Assembly: GCF_041435015.1 (NCBI RefSeq)
Contig: NZ_CP107989.1
Location: 186,001-250,000, forward strand
DNA length: 64,000 nucleotides
Direction of reading: 5' to 3'
Origin: Streptomyces canus
Lineage (GTDB): Bacteria > Actinomycetota > Actinomycetes > Streptomycetales > Streptomycetaceae
Of the stretch, positions 1-9,119 are shown one piece after another. The notes under the pieces were generated by a model, which saw only the letters and a program-made list of their open reading frames with translations, was not told where the DNA came from and made no database searches. The first letter of the stretch is position 1, and every line of letters begins with the position of its first letter. The position numbers and the translations under genes are program-made.

Positions 1-88
1 GCACGTCGACGCTCCACCCGGCGTCCGCGAGCACGTTGGCGGCGACCAGGCCGTTGGGGCCCGCCCCGATCACCACGGCGTCAGGCAT
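1..88 (-). CDS. NAD(P)/FAD-dependent oxidoreductase, N-terminal end only
   Basis: The first 29 residues of a minus-strand gene run off the left edge. Right after the initiator they show a Rossmann dinucleotide-binding fold: a short hydrophobic strand, then GAGPNG (a GxGxxG-type FAD site), then a helix and a second strand. This start is typical of phytoene-desaturase-like and amine-oxidase-like flavoproteins. The ATG at 88-86 overlaps the stop of the upstream SRPBCC gene by 8 bases, so the two are probably translationally coupled. The substrate cannot be told from this fragment. Confidence 0.75.
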   Translation of the reverse strand, partial: MPDAVVIGAGPNGLVAANVLADAGWSVDV

Positions 89-578
89 GCCCGGCTCCCG
101 CCGCGCCCTTCACCGACGCCGGTCGCGGAGCCCCGCGGGCCTCTCGCACCTCGTTCTCGCACAGCCGGGCGAGGCGGGCCAGCATGGTGCGGTGGCGCAT
201 CTGGATCAGCGCTTCGAAGCCGACGTTGTGCAGCCGGCCGCCCGCCCCCTGGAGGGGGTGCTCGTCCACGATCACCAGGCAGTGCTCGCCCCACGGCCGC
301 AGTTCTATCGCGATGCGTGCAGTGCCCAACGGTCCGGCGTGGGCCTCCAGCTCCAGGCCCTCGCCTTCCTCGCAGCGGCGTACGACCGTCTCGTTGACCA
401 GCTTGAGCGGGCCGAGCGGGACCTGGAAGCGGATTGCCGCGTCCTTGTGCGGCCACTGCCCGCGAACCGGCTCGGAATGGGAGGTTCCCACCACCCACTC
501 CGCGTAGCGGTGGCCGTCGGCGAGGACGGCCCACACCGCGCTCGGGCTGACTTTGATCAGACGATGGCGAACGGCCAC
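81..578 (-). CDS. SRPBCC (START-like) family protein
   Basis: A 165-residue protein. The start is GTG at 578, chosen because GGAGG lies five bases upstream; the frame stays open further but only through non-coding-like sequence. The N-terminus (VSPSAVWAVLADGHRYAEWVVG) is the usual opening of SRPBCC ligand-pocket proteins: a beta strand, then a helix that begins with a P-x-x-V-W pattern. A GPLKLVNETVV strand and a long C-terminal helix rich in Arg and Leu follow. The family binds hydrophobic ligands in a helix-grip cavity and includes cyclases and polyketide-associated proteins; the ligand here is unknown. The 3' end overlaps the start of the oxidoreductase, so the pair is probably one transcript. 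Confidence 0.85.
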   Translation of the reverse strand: MAVRHRLIKVSPSAVWAVLADGHRYAEWVVGTSHSEPVRGQWPHKDAAIRFQVPLGPLKLVNETVVRRCEEGEGLELEAHAGPLGTARIAIELRPWGEHCLVIVDEHPLQGAGGRLHNVGFEALIQMRHRTMLARLARLCENEVREARGAPRPASVKGAAGAGHA

Positions 579-788
579 GGATACCTCCAAGGGACTGCCC
601 GGACCGGGTTGCCCGTCGGCCGTGCCCCGAGTGCCCGAGCCTGACGGGTCCAACCGGTGCCCCCCGGAGACCGGGCTCTTGTCCCGCCGACGGCCCGGGC
701 GGGGGCCAACGTGCGGCATCAGCCATTCGGACGCATCCTGAAGTCCGGTCACTTCCTCAGACCAAGGCCCACAGCCAAGGGAGGTCCT

Positions 789-932
789 GTGATCGTGCTC
801 GCGCTCGCGCTGCCCCTCCTGATGATGGCCGCTCTCTTCGCCCTCGACGCCTTCGAGAACTGGCTCTTTCCCCCCTCGGAGCCTGCCGGGAACGCACCCC
901 CTGCGGACACCACGCAAGACCTCGCACCCTGA
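789..932 (+). CDS. Small single-pass membrane protein
   Basis: A 47-residue protein starting at GTG 789 with a clear GGGAGG ribosome-binding site at 779-784. Residues 2-20 form one hydrophobic segment (VLALALPLLMMAALFAL), followed by an acidic turn and a Pro/Ala-rich tail. It resembles the many short uncharacterised membrane proteins of Streptomyces. No catalytic motif is visible. A strong hairpin at 1132-1174 lies downstream. Confidence 0.6.
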   Translation: MIVLALALPLLMMAALFALDAFENWLFPPSEPAGNAPPADTTQDLAP

Positions 933-1131
933 CGACGGATACAGGGCAGCCACCAGCCGGTGGCTGTGTCGCATCAGGCGACGGCTCGCGGACCCTCGAT
1001 CGTTCCTCCGTCCCGCAACCGGATCGCAAGACTGCCCTTCGGGGACGCGGCCCGGGCCACCCGCACCGTCCCCGCCTGGCTCCCCGCGGTCCCTTCGGCC
1101 GCATCGACATCCGCAGACACCCCGCACGACA

Positions 1132-1174
1132 ACGTCGGCCTTCAAGACCACAACCAGGTCTCGAAGGCCGACGT
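1132..1174. terminator. Bidirectional hairpin between convergent genes
   Basis: ACGTCGGCCTTC at 1132-1143 pairs perfectly with GAAGGCCGACGT at 1163-1174. An inner stem AGACC/GGTCT encloses a seven-base loop. It sits between a plus-strand small gene ending at 932 and a minus-strand gene ending at 1281, so it can stop both transcripts. Confidence 0.7.
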
Positions 1175-1280
1175 GACGTTGGGCCCCGGAATCAACCGAC
1201 CAGCATCCGGGCGAACCGTCCGGGGCCACATCCCGTCACACCTGCGGCGTCACCCCGTGCCGCAGGTGCGGGAAGGCGGG

Positions 1281-1790
1281 TCAGTGGTGGTGGCCACCGC
1301 CATGGTGGCGACCGTCGTGACCGCCGTGGCGGTGGTGGCCCCAGGATGCGTTGTCGATGAAGCGGTCGTGGTCGTTGCGCAGGGTGGCGGTGTCGGAGTG
1401 GTTGTCCCACACCTCGTTGTGGCGGTCCATGTAGAGGTCGCTGTCGGTGTCGTGGCCCCTGCCGGTGTGGATGCGGACCGTGGCGCGGCCCTCGAGGCGG
1501 TAGTGGTCGAAGGTGTAGGTGTCGCCGTCCTCGTTCTTCAGGGTCCAGCCGTCGAGGTTGACGGTGCGGCGGGAGGTGTTGATGAGCTCCACCCATTCCT
1601 TGTTCAGGGAGCGCCGCGAGCGGTCGTCCCGGCCGGGTGAGTCGTACTGGACCGCGCTGATCTCGACCTTCGTCCGGTCGGGCCGGGCGTGGTCGGCCGC
1701 CGATGCCGGCAGCGCCACCGCCCCGACGATCGCGGCGGCCGCGAGCGCGGCGGCGGACAGACGACGGGCGGTCACCGTGGAAGAAGACAC
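1281..1790 (-). CDS. Secreted lamin-tail-domain protein
   Basis: A 169-residue protein starting at GTG 1790, which gives a standard signal peptide: Arg-Arg, then an Ala/Val-rich core ending at ALPASA-AD near residue 31. The mature part begins with VEISAVQYDSPG and contains NKEWVELINTSRRTVNLDGWTLKNEDG. That stretch is diagnostic of the lamin-tail (LTD) immunoglobulin-like fold (strand, E-x-V-E-L-x-N, then L-x-G-W). The C-terminus is extremely His-rich and could bind metal. LTD domains in bacteria occur in secreted nucleases and structural surface proteins; no nuclease domain is present here, so the role is open. Confidence 0.8.
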   Translation of the reverse strand: MSSSTVTARRLSAAALAAAAIVGAVALPASAADHARPDRTKVEISAVQYDSPGRDDRSRRSLNKEWVELINTSRRTVNLDGWTLKNEDGDTYTFDHYRLEGRATVRIHTGRGHDTDSDLYMDRHNEVWDNHSDTATLRNDHDRFIDNASWGHHRHGGHDGRHHGGGHHH

Positions 1791-2874
1791 AAGGCCCCCA
1801 GGCTGTACGGGCACCCGCCCTGGTCCCGGCCCCTTGCGGGGCGGCGGAACGGGCTGGTGCGGTGTGCGGGTGGCGGCCGGTCGGCCGCACATCCACACCA
1901 TGGCCGTGCTGTGCAGGTTGTGAACGCAATACGGACGGTCCGTTACTGGTCATCCACATTGCTGTGACTCTTGGATGCATTGTCCATTTATGCGGCGAAC
2001 GCACCAAGTTGACGCCACGCCAGATCACCGACCGGTATGCGCCTTGGCCACTCGCCCGCGATCGCCGCAGTTCGCCACCCCAGCCCCTGGCGGGCCGTCA
2101 CCCGAAAGTGCGTAACAGGCTCTCTGGGCGCCGTGCGTCCTGGAGTGCGGGAGTTCGGGGTTGCGGGGCCAGGACGGGCGGCGCGTGGCGGGCCGGCTGC
2201 ACCCAGTCCACCGAATGACGAATCGCCGCCTGGACCACCTTCATGGCCGGAACCGACTCCTACCGCGATGCAAGCAGCGAGCCCGGTCGGAAGTGCCCGG
2301 TCGACTCGCACCGAGGCAGTCGGCCGCCTCACCAGACCTCATGAGCGGCTGGCCGACGGCCCATCAGGACCGAGCACGACCCGCCACTCATTGAGGGACA
2401 CCGAGAATCGGCCGGCTTCAGCCGGATCGGCTGTCGGCTGTCGGCCCACCAGGTCTCGAACTCACCGACAGTGCCTTCCGCTGGCCAATCCACACTCCGA
2501 ACGGGAAACAACGCAGCATCGACGAAGCCTCCGACGGTCAGGCCGATGTCCACGAAGGTCCCGATCACGCCGGGCCGAGGAATGTTTTGGGCAGCAGAGT
2601 CCCGTTGCAGAATGCGCCTTCCCAGTCGTGACCTCCGGGACGCGCCACCCCCAGTAGCTGCGCGACCGTCGCGCGAAAGTGCGTAACGGCGCTCGGCCGC
2701 TGCCCGTGTCTACGAGCGGCTGGTCACGCGCGGCCGGCTTGCCGCTGTGTTGGTCGGAGAAGACGATGAGCCGCCGATGACGCCATCGGCGTGACATCAC
2801 GCGGCAACCGCAACCGCAGGTGGCCGTGTCGGGCTCTCCCCTTGCACATCCACCCACTGCTGGAGGAGAACGAC
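1791..2874. other. Intergenic region with two copies of a 14-bp direct repeat
   Basis: About 1.08 kb without a convincing gene; the open frames have no recognisable domains or good start sites. The first 150 bases must hold the promoter of the lamin-tail gene. CGAAAGTGCGTAAC occurs at 2103-2116 and again at 2674-2687 in the same orientation, with similar flanks (CCGTC before, G-rich after). The spacing suggests the ends of a small decayed element or two protein-binding sites. Confidence 0.5.
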
Positions 2875-3192
2875 GTGACCATCGACCTTGAACACCACAC
2901 GCCGCAGGCCTTCGTCGACCCCTACGCCGCCGATCCGGCGGAGAGCGCCTGGCCTCCAGCCGCAGCCTGGCAGGACATGGACTACCTGCTGCCGCCGCCC
3001 AACCCCTCCGAGCGACTCAGCATCCTCATCGACCCCCGCGACCAGCACCGCCTGGCCCTGCACGCCGTGCTGACCGCCGCCGGTATCCCGCCCCGGCCCG
3101 AGGACCGCGACGCCATCGACCAGCTCAGCGCCCTGCCCTCCAGCATCAACACCACCCTGCAGCGCTGGCTGCAGCACACGGCGTCTCAGTGA
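2875..3192 (+). CDS. Hypothetical protein
   Basis: A 105-residue protein starting at GTG 2875, preceded by GGAGGAGAACGAC, an excellent ribosome-binding site. The N-terminal half is acidic and Pro/Trp-rich (SAWPPAAAWQDMDYLLPPPNPSERL). The C-terminal half looks helical (LALHAVLTAAGIPP then EDRDAIDQLSALPSSINTTLQRWL). There is no signal peptide or membrane segment. I do not recognise the family; the base composition and start site support a real gene. Confidence 0.6.
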   Translation: MTIDLEHHTPQAFVDPYAADPAESAWPPAAAWQDMDYLLPPPNPSERLSILIDPRDQHRLALHAVLTAAGIPPRPEDRDAIDQLSALPSSINTTLQRWLQHTASQ

Positions 3193-3430
3193 CCGCGCTC
3201 ATCGACGGCGAGGAAAGGCCGGTTCGATGTGTGCAGTTCCCAGTGATCGACGTGGAGCAAGCCACCGTGCGCGTGGGTCCCCGCTTCCCAAGGGGTGATC
3301 GATGGCCTCCAGGACACGGCTCTTCACATCGGACCCTTCAGGACCCGTGTGGGGGCTGAGGGCCAAAGACCCGGTGGAAGGCTGCATGACCTCTCGTGGT
3401 CACGACAGTGGCGTCGGGCCCTCCCCCCTG
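3193..3430. other. Short intergenic stretch
   Basis: No gene, RNA or clear hairpin is visible between the hypothetical protein and the decayed AraC gene. Confidence 0.4.
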
Positions 3431-3840
3431 TTACCCCCGCCCGTACGCGGCCTGCACCGCCGCGATCGCCCGCTTGTAGGCGTCGGTCTGCGTGTCGGTC
3501 GTCGGCTGCGCACCAGGTCCGGCCTCAGCCGAACGGCGGGCGCCTCGTGCGCGGTGAGCGGGGCCAGCAGGCGGGCGGCGTCGGACGTCAGCACGTCCGA
3601 CTCGAACAGGATGAACAAGCCGCGCCCGCTGCCCGGCGGATGCCAGCACTGCGCGTGCCCGGGACGCACCCACAGCCACCGGCCTCGGGCGAGGGTCCGC
3701 GTGACGTGGTCGACATCGTGGAGCAGCTCACCCTCGGTGACGTGGATCAGGTAGTGGAAGGTGGCACGGCCCGGACGGGGCGCATTCCACGGCCAGTCGT
3801 CATGCTCGGCGAAGAAGTCCTCGACGTGCTCACCTCCAGG
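3431..3840 (-). pseudogene. AraC-family regulator remnant (cupin N-terminal domain)
   Basis: Reading leftward from about 3835, the frame gives EDFFAEHDDWPWNAPRPGRATFH and then GRWLWVRPGHAQCWHPPGSG with LFILFESDVLTSDAA. This is the N-terminal sensory cupin of an AraC-type transcription factor. Around 3540 the coding frame shifts, and the continuation ends with a stop at 3431 (TDAYKRAIAAVQAAYGRG). The middle helices and the whole DNA-binding domain with its two helix-turn-helix motifs are missing. No convincing start codon survives. It lies back to back with a truncated epimerase gene, a common pairing for such regulators. Non-functional. Confidence 0.7.
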
Positions 3841-3924
3841 CCGTACGGAGTACCGACCGGGGGCTGGAAACCGTACAGCGGAACCGTGGCCTGCCCGGCC
3901 TGCCCGCTGCGTCCGACACGCGGA

Positions 3925-4138
3925 GACGGCCTGGGATGTCGCTTGTCGACACATCGCCACGGTCATCGGCCGACGGCTGGGCCTGCCGGTCGAGTCGGTA
4001 CCGGCGGAGACCTTCGGCCCCCTCGGCCAGATCTTCGCGAGCGACCAGCCCTCGTCCAGCACGTACACCCGGCAGGCGCTCGGCCGGCAGCCCAAGCACC
4101 CCAGCCTCCTGGAGGATCTGGAGAACATCCGGCCCTGA
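3925..4138 (+). pseudogene. NAD-dependent epimerase/dehydratase, C-terminal remnant
   Basis: The frame ETAWDVACRHIATVIGRRLG, then PVESVPAETFGPLGQIFASDQP, then TRQALGRQPKHPSLLEDLE matches the last 70 or so residues of short-chain-dehydrogenase-type epimerases. These include the helix after the substrate loop and the final W/R-x-P-T/K-HP-S/T-LLEDL motif. The Rossmann domain, GxxGxxG and YxxxK are absent, and the preceding in-frame sequence is junk. It is a deletion remnant next to the broken AraC gene. Confidence 0.65.
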
Positions 4139-4578
4139 CGGCCACCGAGACGTTCGGGCAGGCACCTTGCCGAAGCGAGCCCCCGTTCCCGGCCATGAAC
4201 TTCGTGGTCCGAGCACCGGTTTCAGCCAACGGCCGTCGCGCCAGGCGGCCCACCTACCAGTTCACTGGAAGATCAGCTTCGAAAGTTCGCGCGCGTCCTT
4301 GGGCGCCAGCCGGGACGGATCTGCGACCTCCGGCAGCTCGACCGTCCGCGTCTGTGCTGCCGCGATGCTCATGGGCGCCATCCTGTTCCCCTCCCAGGTC
4401 GTTCCCGCCGCCGCGGCCAGCCGAAACGGCCGACGACGCAGCGCCTACCCCCACATCCTGCACCCACTCCCCCGTCCTCTCGGTCTGCCAGTGGTTGCAA
4501 GGGGACTCCCACGCCGTCGCCGAACCGAACCGCGCAGGCCGGGGGGAAAGCCAGTGGGGGCAGGGGAAAGGTCGGCCA
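4139..4578. other. Gene-poor stretch
   Basis: 440 bases with overlapping open frames of low plausibility only. I see no domain, RNA or insertion-sequence end. Confidence 0.4.
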
Positions 4579-5028
4579 CTACTGAGGGCGGCGTCCTGCG
4601 AGGGCACCGTCCAGGTCGTCCGGCAGGGCGATGCGGGCCGTGATGCGTTTGCCGACCGGCTCCCGCTGCACTTCGAAGCCCTGCGCGACGGCCATGACAA
4701 TCTCCAGGCCGTGCTGCCCGACCCTTCCCGCATCGGCAGCCCGGGCCACCGGCAGCACCGGATCGCTGTCCCAGACGACCACTTCGACCACGGCGCCGAC
4801 GATCCGCAGCTCCATCAGCACCGGCCCGGGAGCGTACTTGCGGGCGTTGGTGACCAGCTCGCTGACCACCAGCTGCGTCAGGTCCATCACGCGTGCGGAC
4901 ACTGGCATGCCGTGCTCGGTCTGGACACGGGCAAGGAAATCCACCGCCCGGTGGCGTGCCTCGGCGATGCAGGATCCGTCACCGTCCAGGGCAACGGTGT
5001 CCTGAACCGGAAAGGCACCGGGCATCAC
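4579..5028 (-). CDS. RsbW-like serine kinase / ATP-binding regulatory protein
   Basis: A 149-residue HATPase_c-type protein. The start GTG at 5028 (directly followed by ATG at 5025) is preferred because GAGGG lies just upstream; an alternative GTG at 5067 has poor spacing. Visible motifs are the N-box LTQLVVSELVTNARKYAPGP at about residues 55-75, VVVWDSDP (G1-like) and GQHGLEIVMAVAQGFEV (G2-like), in the order found in anti-sigma-factor kinases of the RsbW/SpoIIAB type. Streptomyces carries dozens of these small cytoplasmic ATPases. They act on anti-sigma antagonists or serve as orphan sensors. No sigma or antagonist gene is adjacent, so the partner is unknown. Confidence 0.85.
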   Translation of the reverse strand: MMPGAFPVQDTVALDGDGSCIAEARHRAVDFLARVQTEHGMPVSARVMDLTQLVVSELVTNARKYAPGPVLMELRIVGAVVEVVVWDSDPVLPVARAADAGRVGQHGLEIVMAVAQGFEVQREPVGKRITARIALPDDLDGALAGRRPQ

Positions 5029-5623
5029 GCTGCCCTCACCATCGCGGACTGATTCCGTCGGGTCCACCCTTGTTCCCCCCGTTCACACGCCTGCGGGTAC
5101 CCGGCACTATGCCGCACATGTCCCGTGAGGACTGGGCAATGGGCCGTATACGTGTTCGCCGTAGCATCGGGGCACGATATCGGCGCACGATCGCGTCGCC
5201 GCCTTGAACCCCATCAGTGAGCGCACTCGGCGAGGACACGGTGACCGCGGCTCTTCGCCGCCCACGGGACGGCGAAGAGCCGCGGTGCCGCAGCAGACTC
5301 GGGGATGGCTGCGGCACCGTCCCGCCCGACCCAGCGGCGCGGCAGGAAGAACACACCCCGGGGCCAACCGTGCCAGTGCCCCGCCATCCGGACACCAGGC
5401 TGCGCCGATCGGGTGGGGCGCAGCAGACCCGCGGGCTCGTCGCTCGTGCGCCGACGGAGGACTCCGAACAGCGGCCACCTCTGCGTTCAACTCGGTCCCG
5501 ACGGTGACGTGAACGCCGTGGAGAAACCGAGTCCAGTGCCCGGATGAGCAGTGAAGAAACCAGGGAAATCGACCGTGTGTTCTTGCATTCGCCGGGCACG
5601 AGGAGCGACGGAGGTTGATAACC
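5029..5623. other. Intergenic region with two overlapping stem-loops
   Basis: About 600 bases with no supported gene. CCGCGGCTCTTCGCCG at 5245-5260 pairs with 5270-5285 (16-bp perfect stem, nine-base loop). Immediately overlapping it, CGGTGCCGCAG at 5283-5293 pairs with 5309-5319. The two stems share bases 5283-5285. Confidence 0.5.
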
Positions 5624-5794
5624 ATGGTTCCCCTGCTTGTCGTTCTTCTGCTGGCTCTGATCCTCTTCGGCGCGGGTTTCGCGCTGAAGGCACTGTGGTG
5701 GCTCGCGGTCATCGTGCTGGTCGTCTGGCTGCTGGGCTTCGTCATGCGCTCGGCCGGCACCGGCGGCCGCAAGGGCCGCTGGTATCGCTGGTAA
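5624..5794 (+). CDS. Small hydrophobic membrane protein
   Basis: A 56-residue protein, ATG at 5624, with GGAGG at 5610-5614. Residues 2-42 are almost entirely hydrophobic and form two close membrane segments separated by a Lys (LLLALILFGAGFALKALWWL). A basic tail with RKGRWYRW follows. The short size, WW pair and basic tail fit the small hydrophobic-protein family common in actinobacteria, often induced by stress. The function is unknown. A 21-bp hairpin terminator follows 14 bases after the stop. Confidence 0.75.
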   Translation: MVPLLVVLLLALILFGAGFALKALWWLAVIVLVVWLLGFVMRSAGTGGRKGRWYRW

Positions 5795-5807
5795 CCGCCC
5801 AGCGACA

Positions 5808-5851
5808 ACATGCCTGTGGGCTCCGGATGTATCCGGAGCCCACAGGCATGT
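5808..5851 (+). terminator. Perfect 21-bp hairpin terminator
   Basis: Bases 5808-5828 pair without mismatch with 5831-5851 around a GT centre. The hairpin lies directly after the small hydrophobic-protein gene. There is no U-tract, as is usual in Streptomyces. Confidence 0.8.
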
Positions 5852-5969
5852 CCCGGATCAGGACACCACCCCGACATGCGCCAGCGCCTCTGAGTCTCCT
5901 GGGCTGAGTGCCGCCCGCCAGCCGCGTCCGCCCGTCACCGGGCCATGTGGCACGGGCACTCCGTGACGC

Positions 5970-8900
5970 GTGACCGTAATGCCCGTATCCTCATCAATGC
6001 CAGACTCTCTTCCGAGCAGCGGATTGTCGCGGGCGCAAGTGAGGCGAAGCGTGGTTCGGTCCGGCGAGGAACTCAAGCCGACGGGACGTGCGACGGACGG
6101 CACGGGGCCCGCCAGTCCGCGTGAGCTGTTCCTCCAAGGGGAGCCGGTCGCGGAGGGCGTACGGCCGTCCATCCTGAACTCGTGGCAGCGCTCCCGCTCC
6201 TTGGGCCTGTCTCCGGACACGCTCGACTTGCCCTACCGGGAGGATTTCGACCCGGGCGGCCGTATCGTCCGGGCGGCCGTGCCGGTGCTCGACCGGCTGC
6301 AGGCCACGTTCGCCGGGAGCCAGGTCAACATCTCCGTCGCCGACGCGAACGGGACGGTGCTGCTGCGCCGCTTCGGGGACCCGTCGATGACCAGGAGCCT
6401 GCCGGCCATCCAGGTCGTGCCCGGGTTCGTGTTCGCCGAGCAGGTCGCCGGCACCAATGGCATCGGGCTGGCACTGGCGGAGCGGCAGCTCATCCGCGTC
6501 TACGGCGCCGAACACTTCGCGGAGCGCTCCCAGCAGAGCGCCTGCGTCGCGCTGCCCGTTCGGGACCCGCTCAGCGGACGCATCGAGGGCGTCCTGTGCC
6601 TCGGCTATCCGCGCGGTTTCGAGCGGCCTGTCCTGGGCGTCGCGATCCGCAGGGCGGCGGAGGGCATCGAACGGCGGCTGCTGGCGCAGAGTTCCGCGCA
6701 CGAGGGTGCTCTGCTGCGGACGTACTTGGCCGCCGGGACCGGAACCGGCGGTCCGCAGCGCGGCGTGGCGATGGACGCGCTGGCGAACGAGTTCCGTTCC
6801 CGTGACGAGGCGATCCTGAGGGAGAAGGCCGCCGAGCTGATCTCCGGCGCGCAGCGGGGTGCCGTCGAGGTGCCCCTTCCCGATGGCCGGCGGGTGACCC
6901 TCGTGAGCCGTCCGGTGACGAGCAGTTCCGGGGTGCGGGGCATCGCCATCGAGGCCGTACTGCCGGGCGCCCCGGTCGGGCAGCCGCTTGCCCTACGCCA
7001 CCAGACGGACGAGCTTCCCGCCCTCGCCGTCCCGCTCTCGGCCGCGCGCCCGGCGATCATCTTGCCGCCCGGCCACCTCGCCGTGGTCCCCGGCCCGGTC
7101 ATCACGGCCGACGGAGACGCAGGCCCGGCCGGGCCGCACGCGACCGCCGAGCCCGGCGCGAGCCTCTCGGCGGCGGGCGACGGGCGCGCCGTCGGCCCGG
7201 TCGCGGGCGACAGCGACCGGGGTTCCGGCGAGCCGGAAGCGGCCGGTGGTCACCACCGGCCCGGCGAGCCCGGCACGATCGGCGGGAATCAGGGCGCCAC
7301 CGAGCCCGGCGCGGCCCTTACGGTCCGCGGGGGCCAGAACGCTTCCGAGCCCGACACGCCCCTCGTGGCCGGCGGAGACCGGGGCCCGGCGGATGAGCAC
7401 TCCGAGGCCGCGTTCCCGGCCCGCGCGCTGGTGATGCTGGGGGAGCCGCACGTCGGGGCCTACGCCCTGGCCGCCCGCCGACGTCTGGAGCTGCTGTCCG
7501 AGGCCAGTACCCGCATCGGCACCACCCTGGATGTGCGCCGCACCGCCGAGGAACTGGCCGAGACCGCGGTCCCCGGACTGGCCGACTTCGTCACCATCGA
7601 CCTGCCCGACGCCGTGCTGCGCGGCGAGGAGCCCGCCGATCCCCTCGCCGACCTGCGTCGTACGGTTCTCCACGGCATCCGTGGGGGCCTGCCCTTCACC
7701 CCGCCCGGCACGCGCATCGACTTCGGCCCGACCGCGCCCCAGCTGCGCTGCCTCACCAGCGGTGAGGCCGTGCTGGAGCCGGACCTGAAGGCCGCCGCGG
7801 GCTGGCTCGTCCAGGACCCCGAGCACACCGCGCACCTGCTGACCCACGTCCACTCCCTCATCGCGGTCCCGCTGCTCGCCCGCGGTGTCCTCCTCGGCAT
7901 CGCCAGCTTCTACCGATCCGGTGACTCCTTCGGGGACGACGACCGCTCCCTGGCCCAGGAACTCGCCTCCCGCGCCGCCCTGTCCATCGACAACGCCCGG
8001 CGCTACACCCACGAACGCAGCATGGTCCTGGCCCTCCAGCGCCGGCTCCTCCCCCACGGCCTGCCCGACCAGGACGCCGTCGAGGTCGCCCATCGCTACC
8101 TGCCCGCCGAGTCCGACGTGGGCGGCGACTGGTACGACGTCATCCCCCTGTCCGGCTCCCGCGTCGGGCTCCTCGTCGGCGACGTCGTCGGCCACGGCAT
8201 GCTCTCCGCGGCCACCATGGGCCGCCTGCGCACCGCCGCCCGCAGCTTCGCCGAGCTCGACTTCCCGCCGGAGGAGGTCCTCACCCACCTGGACAACCTC
8301 GTGGGCCGCCTGGACCGGGAGGACCCGGACGGCAAGGGCCCCGGCGTCATCGGCGCGACCTGCCTCTACGCCATCTACGATCCGACCTCGCAGCGGTGCC
8401 TGATGGCCCGCGCCGGGCACCCACCGCCCGCGCTCGTCCACCCCGACGGCACCGTGACCTACCCCGAGCTCCCCGCCGGGCCCCCGCTCGGCCTCGGAGG
8501 CCTGCCCTTCGACGCCGCCGAGGTCGACCTCCCCGCGGGCAGCCAGCTGGTCATGTACACCGACGGCCTCATCGAGGACCGCCACCGTGACGTCGACGTG
8601 GTCCTGGAGCAGCTGCGCGAGGCCCTGGCCCGCCCCGAGCGGGCCCCCGAGGAGACCTGCCGGGCGGTCCTGGACACCGTCGCACCCGCGCACCCGCACG
8701 ACGACATCGCCCTGCTCGTCGCCCGCGTCCACGCCCTGGACCCCGACCGGATCGCCGCCTGGGAGATGTCCGCCGACCCGGCCCTCGTCGGCGAGGTCCG
8801 GGCGTCCGCCATGCGGTGGCTGTCCGACCGGGGACTCGACGAGGCCGCGTTCGCCGCGGAGCTGATCCTCAGCGAGCTGATCACCAACGCCATCCGGCAC

Positions 8901-9119
8901 GGCGCCGAGCCCATCCGGGTACGGCTGCTCTACGGCCGAACCCTGATCTGCGAGGTCTCCGACGCCAGCAACACCGCCCCGCACCTGCGTCGCGCGGCCA
9001 GTACCGACGAGGGCGGCCGCGGCCTGTTCCTCGTCGCGCAGCTCTCGCAGAGCTGGGGCACGCGCTACCTGCCGGAGGGCAAGGTCATCTGGGCCGAATG
9101 CGAACTCGACGCCGCGTGA
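5970..9119 (+). CDS. GAF / SpoIIE (PP2C) phosphatase / HATPase signalling protein
   Basis: A 1049-residue multidomain regulator. Residues ~50-230 resemble the AcoR-type sensory region (SILNSWQRSRSLGLSPDTL, then a GAF domain with AEQVAGTNGIGLAL). Residues ~380-483 are a Gly/Pro-rich linker made of degenerate repeats around EPG. Residues ~500-685 form a second GAF domain. Residues ~690-920 form a SpoIIE-type PP2C phosphatase with the metal-binding GGDWYDV near 719, GDVVGHG, and MYTDGLIED near 861. Residues ~930-1049 form an RsbW-like ATPase (SELITNAIRHG, then GGRGLFLV). Such proteins dephosphorylate anti-anti-sigma factors and may also phosphorylate them. The start is uncertain: GTG 5970 has no good ribosome site, and a GTG near 6051 preceded by GAGG would remove about 27 residues. 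An ABC sugar importer operon follows at 9246. Confidence 0.9.
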   Translation: MTVMPVSSSMPDSLPSSGLSRAQVRRSVVRSGEELKPTGRATDGTGPASPRELFLQGEPVAEGVRPSILNSWQRSRSLGLSPDTLDLPYREDFDPGGRIVRAAVPVLDRLQATFAGSQVNISVADANGTVLLRRFGDPSMTRSLPAIQVVPGFVFAEQVAGTNGIGLALAERQLIRVYGAEHFAERSQQSACVALPVRDPLSGRIEGVLCLGYPRGFERPVLGVAIRRAAEGIERRLLAQSSAHEGALLRTYLAAGTGTGGPQRGVAMDALANEFRSRDEAILREKAAELISGAQRGAVEVPLPDGRRVTLVSRPVTSSSGVRGIAIEAVLPGAPVGQPLALRHQTDELPALAVPLSAARPAIILPPGHLAVVPGPVITADGDAGPAGPHATAEPGASLSAAGDGRAVGPVAGDSDRGSGEPEAAGGHHRPGEPGTIGGNQGATEPGAALTVRGGQNASEPDTPLVAGGDRGPADEHSEAAFPARALVMLGEPHVGAYALAARRRLELLSEASTRIGTTLDVRRTAEELAETAVPGLADFVTIDLPDAVLRGEEPADPLADLRRTVLHGIRGGLPFTPPGTRIDFGPTAPQLRCLTSGEAVLEPDLKAAAGWLVQDPEHTAHLLTHVHSLIAVPLLARGVLLGIASFYRSGDSFGDDDRSLAQELASRAALSIDNARRYTHERSMVLALQRRLLPHGLPDQDAVEVAHRYLPAESDVGGDWYDVIPLSGSRVGLLVGDVVGHGMLSAATMGRLRTAARSFAELDFPPEEVLTHLDNLVGRLDREDPDGKGPGVIGATCLYAIYDPTSQRCLMARAGHPPPALVHPDGTVTYPELPAGPPLGLGGLPFDAAEVDLPAGSQLVMYTDGLIEDRHRDVDVVLEQLREALARPERAPEETCRAVLDTVAPAHPHDDIALLVARVHALDPDRIAAWEMSADPALVGEVRASAMRWLSDRGLDEAAFAAELILSELITNAIRHGAEPIRVRLLYGRTLICEVSDASNTAPHLRRAASTDEGGRGLFLVAQLSQSWGTRYLPEGKVIWAECELDAA

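Noticed and set aside
3295..5052. 585-codon plus-strand open frame spanning the AraC and ATPase regions
   Set aside because: It overlaps unambiguous minus-strand coding signals; the translation is low-complexity and lacks a start with a ribosome-binding site.
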